From Medicago truncatula (lineage: Eukaryota > Streptophyta > Magnoliopsida > Fabales > Fabaceae), in the NCBI RefSeq assembly GCF_003473485.1, contig NC_053042.1, forward strand, positions 48,943,762-49,007,761: a stretch of DNA of 64,000 nucleotides, read 5' to 3'. The notes under the pieces are model-generated. The model searched no databases and was not told the DNA's origin. It worked only from the letters and a program-made list of their open reading frames with translations. The first letter of the stretch is position 1, and every line of letters starts with the position of its first letter. Below, in pieces: positions 11,936-22,445 of the stretch. The translations under genes and the position numbers were made by a program.

Positions 11936-12486
11936 ACATCTCAAACAACAGTTAGTAACTACTCTTAATCATAACAATTACTAATCTTTTTTTTTTTTTT
12001 TTATCATCAATTCATTCCTTCTATTCATTTTGCATATTCGTTAGCAACTTGACCGGATCCTCATTGCTTGAAATATTGGCTCTTACACTAACCATCCCTG
12101 TAAGGCTTTGTTTGCGAGTTGGATTTTGGAGGGGATGGGAATGGAATGAAAGGCTTATGGAGTGGTAAATCTTGTTTGCGAGTTTTAAAAAAACAAGTGA
12201 AAGGTTTTTTTTTTGGGGGGTTTCAAGGGCTTCAGTTGTCCAATTTTAAAGTTCCCCCAAATTGAGAGTTTTGGGGGTTAAACATACAAATTGACGATTT
12301 TGCTCTCTTAATAATTCAAAATTCCAATTTTAGACATTACTAAAATTATTACAATCTTTTTTAAAAACAACTTATTCAAAATTCCAATTTCAGACATTAC
12401 TAAAATTATTTCAAGGGCTTCATTTGTCCAATTATTTTGCCCTCTTAATAATTCAAAATTCCAATTTTAGACATTACTAAAATTAT

Positions 12487-13560
12487 TACAATCTTTTTTA
12501 AAAACAACTTATTCAAAACAACTTATTTATATAAAACAGTTTATTACGACCTCATTTTCAAAAACCGCTTATTCAAAACAACTTATTTATACAAAACAGC
12601 TTACTACGACCTCATTTTCAAAAACAGCTTATTCAAAACAACTTATTTATATAAAACAGCTTAGTACGACCTCATTTTCAAAAACAGCTTATTCAAAACA
12701 ACTTATTTATACAAAACAGCTTATTACGACCTCATTTTCAAAAACGGCTTATTCAAAACAACTTATTTATGCAAAACAGCTTAATACGATCTCTTTTTCA
12801 AAAACAGCTTATTTATACAAAACAGCTTATCACGACCTCATTTTAAAAAAACCGCTTATTCAAAACAACTTATTTATACAAAACAGCTTATTACGACCTC
12901 ATTTTCAAAAAAAAACTTATTCAAAACAACTTATTTATACAAAACATCTTAATATGACCTCATTTTCAAAAACAGCTTATTCAAAACAACTTATTTATGC
13001 AAAAGAGCTTAATACTTTCTCTTTTTCAAAAACAGCTTATTCAAAACAGCTTATTTATATAAAACAGCTTATTAAGACCTCATTTTCAAAAACCGCTTAT
13101 TCAAAACAACTTATTTATACAAAACAGCTTATTACGACCTCATTTTCAAAAACAACTTATTCAAAACAACTTATTTATGCAAAACAGCTTCATACGATCT
13201 CTTTTTCAAAAACAGCTTATTCAAAACAGCTTATTTATACAAAACAACTTATTACGACCTCATTTTCAAAAACCTCTTATTCAAAACAACTTATTTATAC
13301 AAAACAACTTATTACAACCTCCTTTTCAAAAAATCGCTTATTCAAAACAACTTATTTATACAAAACTGCTTATTACGACCTCATTTTCAAAAACCGCTTA
13401 GTCAAAAATCGCTTAAGACAGTCTATTTTTCAAAAACAAATTATTCAAAACAACTTATTTATCCAAAACAGCTTATTATCACCTCTTTTCATAAAACAGC
13501 TTATTTATGCAAAACAACTTATTACGACCTCTTTTCAAAAAACAACTTATTTATACAAAA
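12487..13560. repeat. Tandem array of about 60-bp units, roughly 18 copies
   Basis: The unit carries CTTATTCAAAACAACTTATT, then TATACAAAACAGCTTATTAC, then GACCTCATTTTCAAAAACAG. Several units are shortened by about 20 bp. Because the unit is near a multiple of three, it opens a 207-residue frame at 12954-13577 that is not a gene. Confidence 0.9.
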
Positions 13561-13915
13561 CAGTTTTGGATAAATAAGTTGTTTTGAATAAGATGTTTAT
13601 GAAAAAGAGGTCGTAATAGGTTGTTTTGCATAAATAAGTTGTTTTGAATAAGTTGTTTTTAAAAAAGAGATCGTAATAAGCAGTTTTGCATAAATAAGCT
13701 GTTTTGAATAAGTTATTTTTTGAAAAGAGGACGTAATAAGTTGTTTTGAATAAGTGGTTTTTGAAAATGAGGTCGTAATAAGCAGTTTTGTTTAAATAAG
13801 TTGTTTTGAATAAGCGATTGTCGTAATAAGCTGTTTTGTATAAATAAGTTGTTTTGAATAAGCGGTTTTTTTTTAAAATGAGGTCGTGATAAGCTGTTTT
13901 GTATAAATGAGCTGT
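13561..13915. repeat. Inverted counterpart of the 60-bp array
   Basis: The same unit in reverse complement (ATAAGTTGTTTTGAATAAG, GAGGTCGTAATAAGC), about six shortened copies. The mirror axis lies near 13562, so the last unit of the left array and the first here form a nearly loop-less hairpin. Confidence 0.88.
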
Positions 13916-14123
13916 TTTTGACTAATCCTTAACCTTTCATTTCTTTCCACTCAAAACTCGCAAATAAAGCCTAAGTGAGTAATGTTATGTTGTGGGTCAG
14001 AGATAATTCAAGTCAATTTTGAGGAAGCCAATAATATGTTTTCCTTCTCATTCTTTACAAATTGAGTTTTTGTCAAATTCACGATTTTCTCAAGGAAGCT
14101 AGTAATTGTTTTTCCTCGAATAG

Positions 14124-15815
14124 GTGCATTTGGCTGAATATGGTGTGCATTGGAATTTCTTCTTTACGCTTGCTGCTATCTCAATCCTTACATCCTTTAT
14201 TAACATTCCTCCACAATATTCTGGGGTTTTTGGATCACTTGTCCTAGTAGGTACTTTTTTTCTTTCTCATCCTTATGTCATCTTTTCTGAAATCTGATTT
14301 TCTTATAAAATTGAATCAATGATTTGAAGGGTATCAGTTCTGTTTGATGCATGGTTTAAATCATTATTTGCTTTCAAATGAAAGAGGAACGGATATCATA
14401 AGTCAAAACAAGGAGGGGATTTTTAGCATATTTGGTAAGAATTGCGACCTTGCGTTGTTCAATCATCATAATACAATTTCATGTCTGATGCATTTTACTT
14501 CTGATACATGGTATTTGTTACAAATATCTTTCTTTTTTTTTCCTACAGGATATTGGGTTATGTACCTTATTGGTGTTCATATAGGAAACTATCTTCTCTT
14601 TGGAAGCCATTCCACTGCATTTAAGAGTAGCAGATGGTTTCAGATGAGAGTTTGGGTTCTATCAATCCTGTTCTGGTAAAAGGAAAGCTTAATCCCTAAC
14701 TTATTTATCCTTTTGAATGAAGTCTACAGAATTAAACTTATACCTTTTTCATGATGCCCGAGTCAGGTTATTAACTGTGCTTCTAGATAGGCTTGTGGAA
14801 AGAATTTCACGGAGAACGGTATGTCTCACCATGTTATAGTTTCTTACTCGAAGGGGTTTCTTTTGGCACCAATGGATGAAAACTAACTAATTGTTGATAA
14901 TTTGTGCAGTGCAACCTGCCATATGTTACTATGGTGTTGGCTGACAATCTACAGGTCACTATCACTCTCACCTCTGTTCTATTCATTGGATCAGTGTTTA
15001 ATATATTGTGATGGTTTGTAGCTTATATTGTAGTTGTCACTTTAGGATTCTTTTGTTGGCTTGGCTCTATCTTGTTTAGTGTTTAAATTATATTTATTCA
15101 ATTGAATATTTTTGTAATAATCTGACATACTTAGTGCAGTAATGACTTGTTAAATTTGAAAAAACATAGATTAGTTTCTTAAAATTCTTTTTATACACTG
15201 TCAGTGATTGGTGCGCAGGGTGTGTGTGAGTGTTGTATACTTCAGGTTATCGACTTTGATTCCTACGATAAAAAATAAGAGTAAACATTTCTACACATGC
15301 TTCCAATCATATCTTAACATGTAGATATTTGTGGAGATAAAGTGGAATCTTGGTGTAATTTGATGTGATGCATGTGTTAAAATGAATGTTTTAAAGTGTA
15401 AGATGCATAGATACTTGAGCTACATACGGCATTGTAATTGATAATTTGACATCTGATTTTGGATTTGATTCGAGTATTTAATCCGAGTGTCACCCATTTT
15501 CAGCTATTGTCAATTCTAACATTGGCCGATCTTATTCCTGGAAGTAAAACTACAGTACTTGAAGAAGCATTTAATCGGAACTTACTCGCTACATTTCTTC
15601 TGGTAAACAATATAATCCTCGGCTATTATTATATATGCCTTTCCTCTAACAATTTTATGCAGGCAAATCTCCTCACAGGGTTGGTAAACTTGTCGATTGA
15701 TACCCTGTCCGCTTCATCGACCATATCTGTTTTTATCGTGCTTGTTTATGCTTATATTTTATCAACTGTGATTGGAATTGCTGATTATTTTGGTATAAAG
15801 TTAAAATTTTGGTGA
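14124..15815 (+). pseudogene. GPI inositol acyltransferase (PIG-W/GWT1), C-terminal half only
   Basis: The PIG-W/GWT1 family acylates the inositol of glucosaminyl-phosphatidylinositol in the ER during GPI-anchor synthesis. Seven exons join in frame with GT-AG introns: 14124-14250, 14330-14434, 14549-14675, 14767-14818, 14910-14954, 15504-15602 and 15663-15815, giving 235 residues and a stop. Recognisable blocks are AEYGVHWNFFFTLAAIS, CLMHGLNHYLLSNERGTDII, GYWVMYLIGVHIGNYLLFG, SRRTCNLPYVTMVLADNLQ and, at the end, STVIGIADYFGIKLKFW. Several segments are hydrophobic, as expected for a multi-span ER protein. Full-length plant members are about 460-480 residues, so roughly the N-terminal half is missing. 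No matching exon was found upstream as far as the SPC24 gene; that space is filled with transposons. The remaining exons show no stop or frameshift, so truncation is recent, or a distant 5' exon exists beyond a rearrangement. Confidence 0.82.
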
Positions 15816-16473
15816 AGAAGCTATTTGATATGTTGTATAATTTGTCATAGTTTATTATAACTTATAAAAGATTTATTTATTTATCATCAGTTGAATCTAG
15901 AACACGTGTGGCAATTATGATTGGTAGTAAAATGACAAATCTCATCTTAATGACATTTCATATTAAGGATAAATAATCATCTCGTTGACCACAAAAAAAA
16001 AAAAAAAAATTCCCTTTTCCCTGCACTGCACATGTAATGGAAAGTGATTGACCACTATGAGAAAATGCAACTTACAACTCATACTTTGGTGTTTTTGTGT
16101 TTGATATGTTTCATTTTCATACCTAGTTGGTTTATGGCTTCCTTTTAGTAGTTTCAACACTTTACACTGAACAGTGAATAGTGAAATGAGGTAGGGGTTA
16201 AAAGAAGCATCAATGTTATAGGGACAACAGAAAGAAGGTGAAAAGAAATGATGAAAAATGAATTATGGGGATCTGAGTATATAGCTGAGGTGATGAGGAC
16301 CTGCATGCTATGTGCTTTTTCAAGAAGGGGTGGCTTACATACATTCACATGTTAATCCGGCAGAGTCTGGTCGATTGGACCATGGTCCTAGCTCCATTTC
16401 TGTCCTTTCGTATGTCCTCATCGTCACATAATGCTAAATTCTGGTGTTTGTGATATCTTTTTTTTTTTTTTTA
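15816..16473. other. 3' flank of GWT1 fragment
   Basis: Includes the probable 3' UTR just after the stop. No other gene recognised. Poly-A at about 15990-16009. Confidence 0.4.
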
Positions 16474-16787
16474 GGCAAAATTACACTTTTATCCCTTAAC
16501 TTAATTTCAGGTAATAATTTGGTCCTTTATCTTTTTTTTCATTTTAATTTGGTCATTTTTATCCATTTTCATATACATTTTCAAGCTCAAATTAAATATT
16601 CTTATGCAAACATAGACAAAGATCATAGATTTGAAGACTGAAAGACCATAAGAAAATAAAATCATGAATTTTAAGCTTAAAAATTCATATGTAAATGGAT
16701 CAAAAGGACAAAATTGAAATGAAAAAAAGATAAAGGACTAAATTGTTACCTAAAATAAAGTTAAGGGACTAAAAATGTAATTATGTC
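16474..16787. repeat. Foldback MITE-like element
   Basis: Inverted arms: left GGCAAAATTACACTTTTATC and GGTAATAATTTGGTCC, right GGACTAAATTGTTACC and AAAATGTAATTATGTC. Arm length is about 90-100 bp with a central loop. Same broad type as 6632-7010. Non-coding. Confidence 0.78.
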
Positions 16788-17797
16788 TTTTTTTTATATT
16801 AAAAATCATGCATAACGAGGTAGAAAGCATATATGCACAAAAGATCACATAGAAATTGTTTATAAAAATGTTTTTTATACACCCAATGAAGTAAGATAAA
16901 AGTCCACATTAGAAATTGTGAAATAAACCAGTTAGTTTTAATTGTTGGATTTAATCTATGTTATAGTAACTTAATAGATATGTGAATATATATCATGAAA
17001 AATTGGTATACTTTGCAATTTCACGTGTTTGAAAATGGTGACTATGAAGATTTTTCTTATCAAGCTTCTGATGAATCAAGCTGTCACAGTGTTTCTAAAC
17101 GGTTTGATTTGACATCAAAGGGGAGTATCTAGCTTGGTTGGTGTAGCCCAATTTTGCAATTAGGTTACAATTTTCTGTTGCTGATACAATTAGGCTACAA
17201 TTAAAGTAACAAATGGAATTTCACTGCTTGAAGTAGTGTTAGTAGGGGCAGCTTTGGGCCCGTAAATGAAAGTTGTCACCATATATTTATTTGTCTGTTT
17301 TTTTTTTCAACTGTAAGTTTTTCGCGCGCCTGCCTTATACAGTGAAGATTATAAAATTTGGATGCCAATCTTTAAAAATACTCCTGATTTTTAAAAAATT
17401 TATCATGATTTTATTATATATTAATACATAAGTCGTCTTCAATTAGTGGAATAATGCATAATATCCACAACAAATGCAATGAAAAAAAATGTCTAAAACC
17501 CCAAATATAAAATGTGATATACCTACAAATTATTAACAAAAACATTATATTAACATCAATAATTTTCATTTAACCCATGGATGAAAACAAAAATTTAACT
17601 AATATTGCAGAGCCCTCAATTAAGAGGGCTCTTCCAAAAACTAACGTATGCCGTTAAAAGTGACGTTGACACGGTATTCTTTAGTAAAAGGCGAAAGAAT
17701 AGTTCGCTATGTCATCATCACACGGCTCCGTGAGAGATAAAACTTGAAGTCCATTCATTTTATATGCAAGCATCTTAGTTTAGTTCATGCGTTAAAC
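16788..17797. other. AT-rich intergenic
   Basis: No gene or defined element was seen. Confidence 0.35.
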
Positions 17798-18543
17798 GAT
17801 GTGGGACTTTAGATAGACACCCATTCACTTGGCTCATTCCCTTTCTTTCTACCCTCGACAATATGAACTACCTGTTGCCACAATCCACACACATCTATTT
17901 GGAATGTTCAACTGATATTTTCTCTTCAACTTCCTATGTTTAAATCATTTTAGTAATCCTCTAGGCAGGAACTCCCCGGAGACCTCCTCTACAAGAAACC
18001 AAGAACTTTGATCAAAGAAACATATATTGAATTGGTTGTTAAATGCATCCATGGTAACTTGCAAGTGGCTGGAATTTCTAATGCAATCCTTCTAGTCTCC
18101 CACAATATGATCAACGTGACCAAACTTTTATTGGAAGAGATGTTCATATAATCATATTTATTGTGTCTCAAACATGCTTTGGATGACAGATTCATGTGAA
18201 AAATAAGAACAAATACTCGTCCTATACAAGTCTCCTCCACCTGAACCAACACATATTTTGTAATAATTACTTTAAGTTATGGATGAAACTTGAATGTTTT
18301 TCTGGAGTATATAGGCATATAGCAGTTCAACCTAAGAGATTTCTTAACTAAAATTTCTGTTCTTTAACAAGATTGTACAGTTGCTTGAGCAACTAAAGAA
18401 GCTACTCTAGAATATTGCATCTGATGCAAATACATTTTTTTTTGTCTTGTAAATAAAGGAACTCTCTTCGACATTGATTGCAGGGTGCTGTGATGATAAT
18501 TTTCTCAATGAATATATTAATAAATAGGAGAACCTGTACTCAT
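17798..18543 (+). repeat. Duplicated segment of unknown nature, copy A
   Basis: Matches 27138-27853 in the same orientation along its length, with many small gaps. Shared landmarks in order: CGATGTGGGRCTTTA, TGGAATGTTCAA, TCTCAAACATRCTTT, GATGAAACTTRAATG, ACAAGATTGTACAGTTG, TTTTTGTCTTGTAAATAA and TTGCAGGGTGCT followed by TTAATAAATAGGAGAA. The TTGCAG|GGTGCT junction looks like a splice acceptor, so the segment may derive from a transcribed unit. No shared open reading frame was found. Confidence 0.65.
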
Positions 18544-19181
18544 CAATTTAATCCCTTGGAAAATGATTCTGGTTCAGAAAATGAAAATGATTGAATGTAC
18601 CACTAGTATTGGTGTGAGGCACCGACACATGATGGACTCTCATGCACACATTTAACTTGAAGTGTTTGTGCTAGATAACTACAAAGTCACTCAACAAAAG
18701 ACTTTGAAGCCTTAGTTTTATGCAGATTACCCAAGTTATATATATAGATCATTTATTTCTTAGCACTAAAATCACTCTTAATGATGACACACCGATACGC
18801 TACTAAATAGTACAAGTAATCCGAAAGACATCAACATGCTAATTTTACATTTCTATCTTGACTTACAATACTCTTATTCAACATGTACCAAAAGCTGCAA
18901 ATGAACTTTCAGTACATGTTTGAATGTGTTCAATTCTATATATATGCTTAATTTTAGAGTATTGGAGGGCATTTAGGATTCTACATTACACCTTTTCAAG
19001 CCTTGATCTAATCGGCAGAATGTTCTTAGCAAAACCACCAAAATTTGAGCTTTTTAGAACCTCAACTCTGTTTGCAGAAGCTTGAGACTGATATTAATTA
19101 TTACTATTCGTATATTAAATTTAAATGTAGTAAGAAAATTAGACAAAAATTAGGCAAAATCTATGGTACACTCAATAATTT
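18544..19181. other. Intergenic, no gene seen
   Basis: No coding sequence or defined element recognised. Confidence 0.35.
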
Positions 19182-19455
19182 GAATGTACCGGTACACCAA
19201 ATACTTATATTAATAGTTAAATGGGTTTTTTTTAAAGAAAAAATATTACTTTCTATCATTTATAATTATAATAATTAAATCTTAATTACCAAAAACATCA
19301 ACGAAATAAAATAAAAATTTGAGTGAACCGGTACACCAAATTGTTAAATTAATGATTATATGAGTTGTTTTTTCGAAGAAAAAGAATTATTTTATGTCAT
19401 TGACAATTATAATAATTAAATCTTATTTGCCAAAAGCTTCGACGAAATCAAATTT
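19182..19455. repeat. Tandem duplication, two units of about 138 bp
   Basis: Two diverged head-to-tail copies starting at about 19182 and 19320. Each begins with the phrase CCGGTACACCAAAT and later carries CAATTATAATAATTAAATCTT or a close variant, then AAAAACATC/AAAAGCTTC followed by GACGAAAT or ACGAAAT. Confidence 0.75.
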
Positions 19456-19673
19456 ACTTTTTTTGAGTTTTTATTAATCATAATAAAGAATATTGATTAT
19501 TTTTTATGAGAAAATATTAAAAATTTAATATGACTCTTATAAACAATAAAATGATATTTTGTCTATTAAAATAAAAATAATCCTTAATTTATAGAACGCT
19601 GGGGAAAAGAAGTTCCCGCAAAACTAAAGGATTAAGGAGGAAAGAATTAGGACGAAAATACATTGGACCGTAA

Positions 19674-20779
19674 GGGGGGTGTATTGGATTGAGATTTCAA
19701 AGGATTTTAAAAGACTTTTTTGTTTTATAAAAGTCTTCTGGTATTCAATCAAGATTTTTAAGGAATGTAAAACATTATTGTGGTATTCAATTAGGATTTT
19801 CAAGATTTTCTAATGAATCCAATGAAATCCAGTGGTATTCAATTGAGATTTTGCATAACTTAAAAATTGTCTACTGGTATTCAAAACTCTACGGATTTTA
19901 ATGGATTGTTGTGAGTAATGGATTTTGTGAGATTGTTTAGTGTAAAATGTACCTACTAACAATCTCACACCTAACCTTGAGACTTTTTTATCACCCACAC
20001 ATAGCCTTGAGATTTTGTAATACTCTTCCAAATTCTTTTTTTTTTTCTTTTCTTTTTACGTTTCTTCCAAATTCTTTTCTGTTATACTGTAACAATGGCA
20101 GGTTATATATTTTGTTTGGCAAACTTATTGTCGAAATCATCATGCCTCTAACTTGCACTTTTCTTAACATAACTTTTACGTTCATTAAAAAAAAGAATGT
20201 ACCGTATAATCTTGTGGTTAATTTACCATCTACCTATATATCAAATTATTATAAAAATCACAACTTTACATTCATTGATATTATAATAATTTTTCTACTT
20301 GCATTTTTCTACCTGTAACATGCATTTTTCAATCAAATTATTATAATCAATAAACTAACATAACTTATTTTTAGGTGTATTTATTTTGATATCATATGTC
20401 CAGAATTTTTAAGATCAATCAATTTGCTAGTAGTTTATTATCTAATAGTCTTTTTTTTGAAGAAATATTACACTTATTGATTCAATGTTTTTTTTTTCCG
20501 GTTGATTTATAACTGTACTTTTGTTTTTTGAGATTTTTTGGTCTGTACTGTATCTTTAAATTTATTGACCCTTTTAAAATCTTTAAAATCCATTAAAATT
20601 CTTTAAAATCTATATCATGAATCCATTAAAATCTTGCAAAGAATTTTGATTGTAAAAGTCTTTCAAAAAAAAGTCTTTTAAAATCCCGCAAAATCAATAC
20701 AATCCAACAAAGTCTTTTAAAATCTTCAAGATTTTTTCTATCAAAACAGTCTTTTAAAATCTCAATCCAATACACCCCC
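19674..20779. mobile_element. Tourist/Harbinger-like non-autonomous element
   Basis: Termini are mirror images: left GGGGGGTGTATTGGATTGAG, right CTCAATCCAATACACCCCC. Subterminal copies of 'aaaatctttaaaatcc' and 'attcaatcaagattttt' occur in both halves. Outer bases are TAA on the left and TTA on the right, compatible with a TWA-type target but not an exact direct repeat. About 1.1 kb, no transposase; the hydrophobic open frame at 19947-20318 shows no recognised domain. Confidence 0.7.
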
Positions 20780-22445
20780 TTATTAAAATTTATTATAAGC
20801 GAAGATCAACAATATTTTTTTTAGGGAAATTCTATGGTGAAGTCATTCAATTGACTTTTTTGGTGAAGTTATCTTACATTCAATAATAATGCGCCACGTG
20901 TCATTTGTGTTGATTGTTGAATTGTATGTTGTATGTACCTGCTAAATATGTTCCACCGTAGACTAGCTTTATTAGATTTTTTGAACTATCAAATTAAGCA
21001 CCTCACTAGTGTTATTGTGTTGCCTTTCACACTATATTTATTTATTTTCTCCTTTTTGACTTTTTCTTCCTTCTATTTTGAAAAATATTTAAATAAACCT
21101 TTTTATAAAAGCCACATAGGATCTTGTCAAAAAAAAAAAAAAACACCACATAGGATAATCCTTTTTATAAAAAAATATTTAATTATTAAAAATAAATAAA
21201 TCCAGGAAGATTATGAACATCATCACCATCTTCATACCTTCATCATCTTCTTTATTGAACAAAAATCAAAATAGCTACTCAAATACACCTCCAAATAGCA
21301 TAAATCTCAATATTATCTTCATCTTCATTTTCTTCTCAACACAAAAGTCAATTACCCTAATTTAAATCCAACACTTGATGGACATGCGATTAGTTGCAGA
21401 ATTGTACAGATTGAATCAGGAGCAGCTATGCTTCTAGTAGTGAGAGCAGTTGGTATAAATCGATTTTTGGACAGAATTGTACAAAAAATGATGACTTTTT
21501 CAATTTTAATTTAAAACGATTTATATAATCATCATTTTCGACGTTTTAAATTGGTATAAATCGCCGGGTTTAAGTTTGGATTTTGATGGTCTGAAACGGG
21601 TTTAAATGACCCGGCTGGAGGTTGAAGAAGACTTCCTTATTTTTTAATCGTATTTATTGTTATAAATATGAAGGTGGCTGTTCACATGGGAAGGTATAAA
21701 ACCTTCCCACCATGGGAAATGTGCTTTTTTACCTGCAATAGCCTGTCAAACAAGTTGCCATTGGTTTTGTTTGGAATTGAAGCTGAGACAAAAAATGATT
21801 AATGACTTATTATATTATATTGTGAACCACACCTCCCATTCTTAAAAAATAACTATTCACACCACAAAATCCAAACACACAAAACACGGTAGCAGCTCCA
21901 CTCCATTCTTCTCTCCTCCTCCTTGTTCTTCAACACACCGCTCACATCCACACACCGCTCACACCTCTCCTGCTTGTTGAAGAGAGGCTTGTTATCTACC
22001 TTCTTCTCTTTGTCGAAAATTCCACACCTTCATCCACTTGGTTGCTGAAAATCTTCAGATCTGTTAAACTGAACAGATTTCGCCGGACGAAAAGCTACCG
22101 CCGCTAGAAAAGCCGCCGCTGCCGCTGCTAACGCTACCGCTACGACGTCGTTTTCATTCCTCTTCTCCAGGTCTGTTTTTTTAACCTAATTTTTTATTGT
22201 TAGAACATTGTGTTTTGTGATTGGTAACTTAAACATAGAAATTGATTTTTAGTTGGTCTGAAAATTATTGATTTATTTTTGGTGGAATATTCTTCAAATT
22301 AATTCCTTCGATGAGGATATTGATGAATAAAAATATGTTTTTCTTCAATGTTATTCTTTTATGCTTTGCGCCTGTTATATCTTGACTGATTTTAACTTTT
22401 GACCAACTTTGACTGATTTTTTGTTATCTTGGTAGAAACTGCATT

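Larger units (their letters stand above)
12104..13971. mobile_element. Harbinger/Tourist-like foldback element
   Basis: Terminal inverted repeats GGCTTTGTTTGCGAGTT (left) and AACTCGCAAATAAAGCC (right), with TAA directly duplicated at 12101-12103 and 13972-13974. A 3-bp TWA duplication with a GGC..TGTTTG terminus fits PIF/Harbinger-derived Tourist elements. The interior holds no transposase. It consists of a long tandem array of about 60-bp units (12487-13560) facing an inverted array (13561-13915). It sits upstream of the first visible GWT1 exon and may lie in what was an intron of that gene. Confidence 0.75.

Noticed and set aside
12954-13577. 207-codon open frame, Ser/Thr/Lys/Gln-rich and periodic
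   Set aside because: It is a direct translation of the 60-bp tandem array, with a period of about 20 residues; no independent coding signal.
20813-20823. Perfect 9-bp target duplication for the large MULE
   Set aside because: The two T-rich flanks match at only 8 of 9 positions and low complexity makes the exact border uncertain; the perfect duplication is only at the second copy.
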